A DNA stretch of 24,220 nucleotides from assembly GCA_016802295.1 (NCBI GenBank), contig JAESIW010000203.1, positions 1,426,191-1,450,410 of the forward strand. The letters run 5' to 3'. This DNA comes from Brachionus rotundiformis (lineage: Eukaryota > Rotifera > Eurotatoria > Ploima > Brachionidae). The position numbers and the translations under genes are program-made. Positions 8,901-17,962 of this stretch are shown one piece after another. The notes below the pieces were generated by a model, which was given only the letters and a program-made list of their open reading frames with translations, had not been told where the DNA came from and ran no database searches. Positions within the stretch are counted from its first letter, which is position 1. Each line of letters begins with the position of its first letter.

Positions 8901-11900
8901 CTTCGCACATGGAATGTAGAACACTGACAGAAAATACCTATTGCTCTTCAATTACAAACAGATGTGAATGTCCAGATTTTCACTACTGGAATGGTCAAGA
9001 ATGCTTGTTGAAAAAGTCCTATCAAGAAACATGCTCAAACTCATATGAATGCATGGACTCGGAACTTCTTTTTTGTGACGGAACCAATTGTAAAATTAAA
9101 AAATTTCATTTTTTAAATAAATCTTTATTATAAATTATACATATGTAAAATACAGGTGTATGCGATTCGACCAAGTATTTTAATGGCAGTATTTGTGTTG
9201 ACCGAGTTGGCCAATTTGATTCCTGCTATATGACAGACATGTGTTTGCAAGACATGGTTTGTAACAGCACCAATTGCGTATGTGTAGGAGATAGCTACTT
9301 TGCCAACTCTTGCGTGCCTCAGAAGCTATTCAACGAAAATTGTGTGAATGACATAGAATGCTCAGTTAGCAGAGGTTTGACTTGCCAATCGGACAAATGT
9401 GTTTGCCAAACATCATATATATGGTCAAATAGTGAAGCAAAATGTCTGCTAGCATATGGCCAAAAAGGGTGCCAAAACGACCTTATGTGCAATGTTGACC
9501 AAAACCTGAAATGTATTGATGAAGACTGCAATTGTCCATTGGAATCACAAGGACTGATGTGCGACTGCCAGCGAAATTCAAATGTTGAAGAATATTGGAA
9601 TGGAACAGAGTGCATAAGAGCCAAAGACTTCAATTATCCATGTTCAAATGAATATGAATGCCATTATTTAACCCAGAACACCCATTGCATTAATTCATCT
9701 TGCGTCTGTGCAGACTTTGAGACGTAAATTTAATATTGTTTATCTCTCTGTGTTTTTGTCCGCCGGCTCTTACATAGTGTTGTAATCAACTTTTGATAAG
9801 CCTGGTGCCTAATCACAAATATTCAGGGACTTAAATGGGGATTAAATTAATTAAGAGAAAAAATTAGTTGGGCAAACTCTTTTATTCGAAATCTGTAAAT
9901 GCTTACAAATGTAGTCTTTTTATAATAGAAAAGCACATGCATCACCAAGTACTAAAGAATAAAAAATATAGAGACTGTTTAATTTCAGACTGTATCAATA
10001 CCTAAGATAGGAAGAAAGCAAAGCTTTTATATTGCGAGTAACGAGGCGATAGCCTTTTTTTAAATAAAGTATTATTCAAAAAAGCAAATTTTAATTCTCT
10101 CTACTCCCACTTTCTTTCTTTTGACAACCTCTCTCCTTTTCCCCCATCTTTCTCTCAAATTATTTTTAAAATTTGCACACATTCTGGCTATCGCTTTTGT
10201 TTCGACTATCGCCTTTACTGGTCTATCTTTTTTCTCAATTTATTTCTAACCTGGCCATCTTAAGAACAATTTAAAGTCCACACTTTGTTACCCTGATAAC
10301 TTTTTTGATTTTTTCCTGCTAAAGTAAATGTAAAAGTTAAGTTTTATCTGAGTTTCTTTTATTATTGTCTGTCAAAAATTTTTATTAAGAAAATACATGA
10401 AAATTTTTTTTTCCATGTGTATAGTGTATTGAGGCATTCTGAAATTTGGAACAAAAAACAAAATATGTTACTGGAAGAATAACAAGGATAGTTGTTTAAT
10501 AGTTTATTGCAATAATATAATAATATAAAGATAAAGTAATACAATGTAGTTTTTCTCTCTCTTTATAGTAGTGTTGGACGCGAGCAGACTTAACCAGTCC
10601 ATTTGGCAAACGGTTTATGTGATCAAAGGGTCGATAATTTTGGCGATCATAAATTCTGTTCACCAAATTGTGCGATCACTTTTGTACGTTTTGTACGAAT
10701 GAAATTAGAAATTCTTCTCACCATGATTTATGCGAGCATTTCAATTTAGTGTTAGAATGGTCTTTTTTTATAATTTTTTGTTCATTTAAAAAAGAGGCAT
10801 TAAATAAAATTCATGAAAGACTTAATTAAAAAAGGTTTTGAGATGAATATTCCATAGTAATTTTTATTTTAAAATTAACTTTTTTACTTATAAATTAATT
10901 TTTTTTCGAAATAAACAATTCTGATCGCCAGTCTGACCGCTTGCTAAACAAATGATCACGCAATTTGGCGAACAGAATTTATGATCGCCAAAATGATCGT
11001 TCGTTCGCACAAATTTAGCCAGTCTAGGTGAACAGGTAATCGGTCATATTAATATTTATTGGATATCTGGTCGCGTGTACGAAACCCAACACTACTTTAT
11101 AGGGTTGTGTTAGTTTTAATTATAAAGCGTTGACATCTCTATCTCGTTATAAATTATGAGTCTTCTAGAATAGAATTCCATTCTGATTATAGAAGTATTA
11201 CGAAGCGTGTTAATTAATAACATATTAATATCAATAATAATATAGTCCCGTATTCTAGGTCTATGATTTAAACATGAGTTGATCATCAATTAAGTTAGTG
11301 CTTACAGAGTGGGTAACAAATATCAAAAATGCCAAAGCTCAAGTTCAGAAGGAGCAAAACATGTTCCGTCAATTGTAGCACTTGGTACATCTTTTGTACT
11401 ACCAAAAGTGTGATTCTGCAAAACTCTGCAATAAGTCTGCAATATTCAGAACTTTGTGAACAAAGGTTGTACCAGGTTTTTCAACATACAGAGCACGTTT
11501 TGCTTTTTCAGAACTTCAGCTTTAGCATTTTTGATATCTTGTTTTTGATTTTGTACAAAAATTAAAGAAAAAAGGTTGGATTTTGGCTTAAATCTGAAAG
11601 TCGTTAACACGTGTTTCTTCCAATTTATCTTTTACACAGTGTTAAATAAAAGTGTTGGATTCATTAGATGTTGGTCACTTCTGTGAAATTGATGAAGTGA
11701 TTGTTCTGGCTCTCTGTTTAACAATTCAAATATTTTTTTAAAGAAAGCTTAATAAATATTTCTAAAGGGAGTACTGGAATTCAGTTAATTCAAAGTGTGA
11801 GCTTAAGAAGCTTTACCTAGAATCATGTTCAAATATTAAAAAATGCCTGGACTCAGAATTAACTGAATGTTTGAGTGGAATATGCAAATGCTCTACAGGC

Positions 11901-12893
11901 AAATACTTTAATCAAGCTCTGAAAATGTGTGTCAACAGATTGGACGAGTATGAAAAGTGTGAAATAGATAACATGTGTTTGGAGCCTATGAGCTGTGACT
12001 CAACCAACTTTATATGCACCTGTGGTTCTACCAAATATTTTAATAAAACTTCTTCCCAATGTCTAAACCAAAAGACTTTGAATGAACTTTGCTACAAAAA
12101 AAATGAATGTGCTGTAAACAAAAATTTAATTTGTCTAAATGGCATTTGCCAGTGTCCTAACGAAACTTACACCTGGGATACAAATAATAACTTTAGCAAA
12201 TGTAGCACTACTTATTCGTATTCATGCTCAAGCAACAACGACTGTAATCAATCAGAAAATTTGGACTGTAGAGGCTATTCAAATAGGTGTTTCTGTCCTT
12301 CAAATAAAAGTGGCTCTATCTGTGATTGTTCAAGCAACAGCTTTTGGAATGGAGTAAAATGTCAAAACAGAAAGAGCTACTATGATTCATGTAGCTATGA
12401 TTATGAGTGTAGTGGAGAGCTAGTATGCCGCGACAATATGTGTAGATGTGAATTTTACGAGAAAAAATTTAACTCAGATTCATGCAGCTCAAGATGTCCA
12501 ATAGAAACTCTTTACTATTATAATTTTAACAATAACAATAACAATAATAATAATTATTATTACTGTTTTTATTTTTCTCCGCAAGCAAACAAAGTAGCAG
12601 ATCAATCCGACAATTATTGCAATGGCATAAGTATTGGCAGCATTTACAGTTGGTCACTAGCCGATTTGAGATACTTTTTTAGTAATAATAATAATGGAGG
12701 AACGAGTTTAATTGATGATTTTACCAGCTATCTAAGAGATATTAACAGCATCGAAGCATTTTGGATTATTACAAATCATCAGTTGTATAGTTCATACAAC
12801 GAAATTCAGACATTTCAAAATAGTAGTTTTAAAAGTAATGTTCCACAGAATTCAGTTCTGGGCGTAATTTGTCAGACAATAGTTCATTATTAA
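5438..12893 (+). CDS. type II membrane protein with cysteine-rich EB/EGF-like modules and a C-type-lectin-like end, five exons
   Basis: The model joins 5438-5958, 8240-8349, 8403-9089, 9156-9723 and 11768-12893: 3012 nt, 1003 residues, no internal stop, all four junctions GT...AG and in phase. Residues 1-30 are basic, and residues 31-54 form one membrane span (WLMVTGAILLVGSVALF...), giving a cytoplasmic N-terminus and an outside C-terminus. The ectodomain holds about twenty modules of 30-45 residues, each with about six Cys and a Y/F-W-x-G-x-x-C-like core, closest to EB or EGF-like modules. They form three larger blocks marked RVGEFDTC, RVGQFDSC and RLDEYEKC. Residues from about 872 (CPIETLYYYNF) to the end look like a degenerate C-type-lectin-like domain with an Asn/Tyr run. 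Likely a cell-surface adhesion or recognition protein (inference). Introns 1 and 4 carry transposons. Confidence 0.85.
6190..7112 (-). pseudogene. Tc1/mariner-family transposase relic
   Basis: Read leftwards from about 7105, the frame opens with a helix-turn-helix region (IREIRSQIVGLIKDKTKNKT, then IARLMGVSEKCVRNTRKN). The DDE domain follows: IFSDESNF (first Asp), QEDGAPVQ (second Asp) and SPYLYPIENLW, where the usual SPDLNPIE motif keeps its Glu but has other changes. The C-terminal end, SMPKRTNA, lies near 6250. There are stops and frame slips, no in-frame start, and an internal tandem duplication at 6303-6474. It lies antisense within intron 1 of the modular gene and is dead. Clear terminal inverted repeats were not found, though GTTGCACCAAAGTTTGGACG at about 6190 looks like a Tc1-type end. 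Confidence 0.85.
6303..6474. repeat. tandem duplication inside the Tc1 relic
   Basis: Positions 6303-6370 and 6407-6474 are diverged copies: both start ATCAGGTACATTTAGCCA and end GAGGTCAACTTTGTTT. The offset is 104 bp. The region codes the transposase C-terminus. Confidence 0.75.
7740..8129. mobile_element. foldback (MITE-like) element in intron 1
   Basis: About 70 bp at 7740-7811 recurs inverted at 8060-8129 with only a handful of mismatches. The outer ends read GGACAAT and ATTGTCC. The centre (about 250 bp) is AT-rich and non-coding. No target duplication is obvious, so the superfamily is open. Confidence 0.75.
8240..8349 (+). CDS. exon 2 of the modular gene
   Basis: Starts after TTTATTTAG, reads LYWDGSNCLAKK and then a CGLTDECLDSENTLC module, and ends within the Cys codon of NSIC (phase 1). 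The following intron, 8350-8402, is 53 bp. Confidence 0.8.
8403..9089 (+). CDS. exon 3 of the modular gene: first large module block
   Basis: Starts SCKQDEYF, with the split Cys codon completed from exon 2. It runs through RVGEFDTC and about six modules to CDGTNC, again splitting a Cys codon (phase 1). The following intron, 9090-9155, is 66 bp. Confidence 0.85.
9156..9723 (+). CDS. exon 4 of the modular gene: second large module block
   Basis: Starts VCDSTKYFNG after a TACAG acceptor, runs through RVGQFDSC and about five modules to CVCADFE, and ends AC followed by GTAAAT (phase 2). That is the same module position and phase as the end of exon 1. Confidence 0.85.
10466..11318 (-). mobile_element. 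solo LTR (about 319 bp without its own insert)
   Basis: Ends are TGTTAC...GTAACA. The 4-bp sequence AATA is repeated at 10462-10465 and 11319-11322, and removing the insert restores the repeat as seen at 2 kb. On the minus strand it has a GCAATAAAC poly(A)-type signal followed by CCAGTAACA, suggesting that orientation. Length and ends fit an LTR left by recombination of a retrotransposon, copia- or gypsy-like. Confidence 0.75.
10569..11094. mobile_element. non-autonomous hAT-type MITE with 8-bp target duplication
   Basis: The ends are TAGTGTTGGAC and the inverse GGTT(T)...CCAACACTA. A perfect 8-bp duplication, CTTTATAG, lies at 10561-10568 and 11095-11102. Eight-bp duplications and a [CT]AGTGTTGG-type end are hallmarks of hAT elements. 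Subterminal inverted stretches (10643-10684 against 10952-10998) repeat GCGATCA-type motifs, as expected for transposase-binding sites. The 526 bp contain no open frame. It sits inside the solo LTR. Confidence 0.88.
11768..12893 (+). CDS. exon 5 of the modular gene: third block and lectin-like domain
   Basis: Starts G-GAG-TAC-TGG (EYWNSVNSKC), includes RLDEYEKC and six further modules, then from about 12495 the C-type-lectin-like end (CPIETLYYYNF, a W-S-L-A-D-L-like helix, FWIITNHQ, VICQ). The stop is at 12891-12893; AATAAA lies at 12963-12968. Confidence 0.85.
12520..12562 (+). repeat. AAC/AAT microsatellite coding Asn and Tyr
   Basis: AACAATAACAATAAC-type triplets followed by TAATTATTATTAC code a run of about eight Asn and several Tyr inside the lectin-like domain. 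Confidence 0.8.
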
Positions 12894-13543
12894 TTTCTTT
12901 AATAAGTTAATTGACTTGTCTTTAAAACTTATCTAAAAAAATTAATTTAAAATTTTTATAAAAATAAAATTTTAAAATTTAAAAAAATCTAAATAAATAA
13001 AATAAACAAAAAAGTTTTTTAAAAGAACAACATGCTATTTATATTGAATTTTGAATTTTTTTTATTTCTTGTGCCACTTTAAATTTATCACTTAAAATCA
13101 ACTGGCTTTCATAATAATCATTTAATGTTGTTTTCTTTTATTTTATTTAGCATCGCATTAAAAATAAATATTAAATATTTAAGTTAATTGTTATGAACCT
13201 AAAAAAAATAAATAATAAGTTTTATGAGATCGGTTAGGATCTGGGTGGTTCGCGGTTATAACACAAATAATTAAGGCCTAAATTAATTACGCTAGTTAAA
13301 AAACTCAAAATGCTAGGTAAATAAAAAAATTCGCTGAGTAAAAAACTTAATTTTCTAAGTAGGTAAAAAACTATGGTAAAAAAAGATTTTTTGCTAGGTA
13401 TTTTTTATTATTTTTTCAAGTTAAAAAACAAAAAATGCTAGGTAAAAATTAAAAAAATGCTATGTAAATTGGAGAAAATGCTATGTTTCGTCTAGTAAAA
13501 TAAAACAATAACTAAGAAAATTAAAAAAGTTTAAAAAAAATTT
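12894..13543. other. AT-rich spacer with a degenerate short repeat
   Basis: No gene. After the poly(A) signals, 13306-13490 carries scattered copies of AAAATGCTAGGTAAA (near 13306, 13394, 13434, 13457, 13478), a decayed minisatellite-like array next to the MULE end. Confidence 0.6.
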
Positions 13544-14671
13544 CTATTGTCTCATAAGAGCTTGCAATGCTTTGGCTGGACGACCACGCTTTCTTTTTTC
13601 TCCATCTTTCGCAGCAGCAGGAACTTTTATATATTTTAATCGGATTGCTAGACCAACAAGATGCTTACAAATATAATTTTTCATAAAGTATGGACAATTG
13701 CATGCTCGATTTTTCCAATTTCCATTTGAGCCATCATCTGGTATTGTTATGCACCAAACTTTACAATTAATTTTCGCATATCTTTGAAATGTATTCCATG
13801 CAAGATTGGAATTATTTAGAACGTCATCCTCTGTAATTTTCAGTTCTGCAAAAGTTGGTACAAAATAATCTGTACATATTGGATTATTTGATTCATAAAG
13901 AATTGTACTTTTATTCAACTTTAGCCATTGATATGCTTTTGTGTTCAATTGTAGATCAATCGGCTGTTCTTTATAGAAAATACGACGATTTGTTTCGGAT
14001 GGTGCAAGATCGAGCGACCAATTCTTGACAATATCGCAGCTAACAATTAGAAATTGTGATAAGCTTAAGCGTTCTCTTAATGTATTTTTATCCTGATTAC
14101 TTTATTAGTGGCTTCTTAAGCATTATTATCTGATGGACAATATTTTATATCTGTGTAGCCTTCATACCAGCCATCTAAAGTATCAACCCATTATTTTTGA
14201 AAATACTCTACAAAATCTTGATATTTTTTCCATTTCTTTATAAATAAAGCAATTGCTTTCTGAAATATATCTCTAGATGAAGATATTTGTATTTTTCGAA
14301 TATTTTTTTTAATTGATTCTCTGTCGATTTCATTTACATACCCTAGCTTCTATAAATTTATCTACTGCTCTAAATATGTGACAGGAGCAAATTACTTTTT
14401 GTGAACAGTTATAGAATTCTTTGAAACCATTGCGTATCGCCATTGAACCATAGGAAATTAATACTTTAGGTTCAAATTTCGCTTGATTAATTAATTCTAA
14501 CCCCTTTGAAATTCCATTTAAAATGTATTTGAAATCATTAGTTTGTTCATTTGTACAAACTGATATTGCGAATGGGTGAAAATGTTTGGCTATATCAGTT
14601 GTCCCTACTATAAAAATTGGAAAACCTTGCCAGACTAATTTGTACGTAGCATCTTTATTAAGCTTCTCTGT
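13544..14671 (-). pseudogene. MULE (Mutator-like) transposase, truncated by an LTR element
   Basis: Read leftwards from 14671: EKLNKDATYKLVWQGFP (first catalytic Asp region of MULE transposases), GTTDIAKHFHPFAISVC, then LISYGSMAIRNGF, where families usually have S-D-G, so the second Asp seems to be replaced by Tyr. CSCHIFRAVDKFI follows. Stops and frame slips occur between about 14340 and 14100. The last 134 codons (13948-13544) are open and hold a SWIM zinc finger (CNCPYFMKNYICKH) and an AT hook (KRKRGRPAKAL). The N-terminus is missing because the LTR retrotransposon starts at 14672. An inactive relic. Confidence 0.88.
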
Positions 14672-14950
14672 TGTGAGGCTTGTGGAAAGTTAAAAGTGGA
14701 TCTTAATTAATATTTTTATAATTTATTTTTAAATAAAGCAAAGCGACTATTTTAAAAAATTCGCCTTAATTAATATTTAAAAACTCAGCATTCAAAGTTA
14801 AGTAATAGAATATAAAAATTCATAAATAATAAAAAACAGATAACATATTGTTTAGCTTGAATAATTAAAACAAATATAGAATGTTCCATGAAAACATGTT
14901 TAAATAATTAAAATATTATAGAATGTTATTTGGCAACGTGTCATATCACA
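14672..14950 (-). mobile_element. LTR of the minus-strand Ty3/gypsy element (3' LTR)
   Basis: On the minus strand it starts TGTGATATGACACG directly after a purine-rich CGAGGGGCATA tract and ends AGCCTCACA: 279 bp with TG...CA ends. It contains A/T-rich promoter-like sequence. It interrupts the MULE gene. No intact 5' LTR is seen on the other side. Confidence 0.75.
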
Positions 14951-15023
14951 TATGCCCCTCGGTCGAAAAATTCGTCCCGAATTAATGTTTTGCTACTTTG
15001 ATTGACATTTTAGAATTAACTTT

Positions 15024-16558
15024 TTACAATTGGTAAATCATTTTCAGTTTGTCTGCTGAAATCAAATTATTGGCTTGTCTTGTTCCGTTTCTTTTTGCTT
15101 TTCTTCTAAGCCTTCGACGTAAGCCACAACATACGATGAAGCTCAGAACTAATAAACATACACTCGTTGATATAATTATCCAAAATCTTAAGCTTTTTAA
15201 CCACTTTGTTATATTACTGACAATATTCTTTATAAAATTTGATGTTTCACTAGATAAAAAATCATCTTTCGCCGACTGAATAATCCTATTAGCTTCATTT
15301 TGAATGATAAATTTGTCGATTTCCTTCTTTAAATCAAGGTTATTTAATATTTCCGGATTATGAATCATATTCAAACTATAAATATGAATTAATACCAAAC
15401 CTATTCTCATAAACCTGTCTATTAGACTCAAAGAAATCGTTTTTAATTTCTTTTTTTGAAATTATGATTTTCCCTGACCAAATGTTAAATAAGCTTGGTG
15501 TTACTGAATATGATATTTCCGATTGATTAGTTATAATTCCATTATTTGTAAGAAAACCGTATCTAGACTCATTATTTTTTAATTTGAATGTTATTTGGAT
15601 GTGTTAGAAGTTCTATTCTTGATTAATGATCTCAATGTTGTTTACTTTTTGACATTTAGATACAACGAGTTCTTCATGATTATTATAAATAATTGTATTA
15701 TTTTCAATTTCAAGGAAATTCCCTTTATCCTTCCTAAAGTCGTTTATAATGATATTTAACATAATACAGTCCTTCTGATATACCTTCCCAGATAATTTAT
15801 TTATTATTTGAAGAAGGCTATAAGATTTAAAGACGAAATCTGAAAGAATTAAATCTAGTTCAACATTGATGTTGTTTGCTTAAAGGGAGTAAGTCGCCAG
15901 CCGACTTATCCTCTGTGAGATACAGTCCTTCTGAGGTTGACCATAAACTTATATTTCAATATGACAGTTTCTTCTCTATTTGGAAAAGTTGATATTCAGT
16001 AATGGCCACCATTTTCCATCAATTTTCAATTTCTATTTCTCCACGTACCTTAAAGGACATTCGTGAATTATGATTCAAAGCTACAATGTTCGCCGTCACA
16101 TATCATTTGATTATTGTGACATATCTTTGATATAACCATGGCCAAGCATTCTTCTTTTGAAATTATTTCATCTGATGTATATCTGTTAATTGATCTTGCC
16201 CCAAAGAACGATTTTAAGGTCGTGATCTTCACTTCTTTTTTAGTACACTTAAAACCATAGCCATCCACTACATACTTACTCATCCCTATTATGAAATAAA
16301 TTTGTATTCCATTAATTTTATCTCTTCTAAAGGTCTTTCTCAATTCCTCGACATTGAGAATCTTGGACTATTTTTATCGATAGTACAGTATTCAAATGAA
16401 CCTTCAATACTTTTACAAAAAGAAAGTGGTATAAGGATTGTGAAAAGACTAAGTATGATAATTAAATTCTGGGTTAACTTTCGTTTGCAATTCATTCTAT
16501 TTATCGGTATCGTATCTATTTTTGACTTTTCCTTCAGATAATCGTCCAGACAATCCAT
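15024..16558 (-). pseudogene. env-like third ORF of the minus-strand Ty3/gypsy element (broken)
   Basis: The N-terminal part (16558-16340) has a hydrophobic leader after a basic stretch (LIIILSLFTILIPLSFC), like a signal peptide, and it overlaps the end of the chromodomain frame. The C-terminal part (15431-15024) has a membrane span (FWIIISTSVCLLVLSFIVCC) followed by a basic cytoplasmic tail (RRRLRRKAKR). Between them lie only fragments, such as 16343-16068 with several Cys, separated by stops and frame slips. Position after pol, leader, ectodomain and C-terminal anchor match the architecture of the env-like genes of retrovirus-like Ty3/gypsy elements. Sequence similarity to a known family is not claimed. 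Not functional as it stands. Confidence 0.65.
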
Positions 16559-17554
16559 AGATAGTCCGATTCTTTTACCGATTCTTTTACCAATGAATTT
16601 TCCTCATCTGGAAAACCCTTCCATTTTACAAAATACTCTTTCATTGCCCCTCGAGTTCTATCTTTTAATATTTTTTCAATTTCATAGAAATCATTACTAT
16701 CAATTATCGCATCTGAGACAATCTTAAGTTTATTCAGTGGATAACTTTGTTTCATTTTGACACCTTTACTATTAGCTAAGATGTAATTTCCTTTTCCAGT
16801 CCTTCTAACTACTTTAAAAGACCCTCTAAATCGTGGTTCTAACTTACCTTGAATCATTGAGACTTTTAGAAAAACTTACATTCGGTTCTAACGACTCCAA
16901 GATAATGTTCTTTTCTTTATTTTCCGTTCTTCTTTGGATTTCTTGAGATTTCTCAATGTTTTGTTTGGCCTTTTGTATCTCGATTTCATTCATGTTTTTA
17001 TTTGCATTGCTCTCTCCAATAGCTCTAATGATTGTTGACTTTCTTTTTAATCTACCCAATTTTCAAATCCATTTATTTTTCTGCCAAGCATGAGTTCATA
17101 TGGTGTAAAACCTGTACTAGAATATTTTCTTGAGTTGTATGCAAGTTGGATGTAATCAAGCCATTTATCCAAATCTTTTTCGTTATTTTCGGGGTGTTTT
17201 CGTAGACAATTTATGATTGTTTGAATTGCTCTTTCGGTAGCCCCGTTTTTCTTTGGTTGGTAAGGTGAGGTTGTTAGCCGCTCTGTTCCTGTCAGTTTTA
17301 ACATATTGTAAAATGTTTCATTCAAAAATTCTTTCCCTTTGTCGGAAAGCAGTTGTTTCGACGGATCGAAAATTGATACGAATTTAAAATAACAACGAGC
17401 AGATTCTTCGCCTGTTTTTGATTTAATTTCCATTAAAAACAAAAATTTTGTAAGCGGTTCTATAAACACAGCGATGCCTTTATATCCATCTTGTGATATT
17501 GGGAGTCCAAAGACGTAGTCGATTTTTACTCTATCCATTACCTCATTGATTGGT
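16534..17554 (-). pseudogene. Ty3/gypsy integrase core, C-terminal domain and chromodomain (copy A)
   Basis: From 17554 leftwards: integrase core with DRVKIDYVFGLP (first Asp), LLSDKGKEF (second Asp) and NGATERAIQ (Glu), so the D-D-E triad is present, then YNSRKYSSTGFTPYELMLGR. The frame slips near 17050 and again near 16850. The next frame has a GPY/F-like part (LEPRFRGSFKVVRRTGKGNY) and then a chromodomain (YEIEKILKDR, EYFVKWKGFP, DEENS). Chromodomains at this place define chromoviruses and are thought to guide insertion into chromatin. The first 379 bp of the core, with the 29 bp beyond it (17176-17583), recur inverted at 18260-18667. Confidence 0.88.
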
Positions 17555-17583
17555 TTTCTATTACTTAACTTTGAATACTGAAG
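17176..17583 (-). repeat. 408-bp inverted repeat, left arm
   Basis: The reverse complement of 18260-18667. I found no difference over the stretch and both arms are 408 bp. It covers part of the integrase core plus a 25-30 bp LTR-like tail at the inner end (17555-17583). Confidence 0.88.
17479..17554. repeat. 76-bp direct repeat, left copy
   Basis: Matches 17887-17962 with two visible substitutions. It codes the start of the integrase core. The two copies bracket the gag-like fragment. Confidence 0.8.
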
Positions 17584-17886
17584 TCCAGAAAAAGTTTTTG
17601 GAGCAGAAAACAAAGGAAATCGTTGACCAAATGGAGATAAGCCTCGATCAAAAATTTAATGATTTCTTATATAATTTGAGGGGACAAGTAAACGTTCCCG
17701 GTCAACAGCATCAAGACGGAATGGCATCACAAGAGGACATTCAGTCTCAAGCTCAAGCCCTAAACCAAAATCAAAATCAAAATCAAAATGATTTGATGTA
17801 TCCAATAGCTGCATTGATAAATGAACTTAGACTAAATAGGACTATGTTTCAGGGTTAACAAAAGATGAATTTTGGTAATCAACCGA
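17557..17886 (+). pseudogene. gag-like fragment in opposite orientation
   Basis: An open frame runs from about 17575 to 17858 on the plus strand, against the surrounding minus-strand integrase pieces. The product begins with a charged, probably helical stretch (EVQKKFLEQKTKEIVDQMEI) and has a Gln/Asn-rich part (ALNQNQNQNQND) and a polar end. This composition resembles the start of retrotransposon gag proteins, but no zinc knuckle is present. Its first about 25 bp (17557-17581) match the LTR at 14785-14810. Identity as gag is tentative. Confidence 0.4.
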
Positions 17887-17962
17887 TTTATATCCATCTT
17901 GTGTTATTGGGAGTCCAAAGACGTAGTCGATTTTGACTCTATCCATTACCTCATTGATTGGT
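17887..17962. repeat. 76-bp direct repeat, right copy
   Basis: Second copy of 17479-17554. The 332 bp between the two copies hold the inverted gag-like piece. Confidence 0.8.

Larger units (their letters stand above)
10431..11545 (+). repeat. second copy of the 2-kb repeat, split by a solo LTR
   Basis: 10431-10465 matches 2033-2066, and 11319-11545 matches 2072-2290. The gap between them is exactly the LTR insertion plus its 4-bp duplication. This copy lacks the inverted arm present at 2310-2396. Confidence 0.75.
9724..11767 (+). other. intron 4 with nested insertions
   Basis: A 2044-bp intron from GTAAAT to a TCTAAAG acceptor. Up to 10430 it is non-coding, pyrimidine-rich around 10095-10160, with short inverted GGCGATAGCC-type motifs at 10045-10054 and 10186-10213. 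From 10431 it holds the nested repeats listed separately. Confidence 0.75.

Noticed and set aside
9319..9633. Minus-strand 104-codon open frame
   Set aside because: Antisense shadow of exon 4, whose Cys-module pattern is clear on the plus strand.
11329..11565. Plus-strand 78-codon open frame
   Set aside because: It lies inside the interspersed repeat; its sister at 2 kb does not conserve the frame.
13306..13490. Possible CRISPR-like array
   Set aside because: The repeats are short, degenerate and irregularly spaced, with no unique spacers, and the DNA is eukaryotic.
15049..15279. Plus-strand open frame with hydrophobic residues
   Set aside because: Antisense to the env-like membrane anchor of the minus-strand element.
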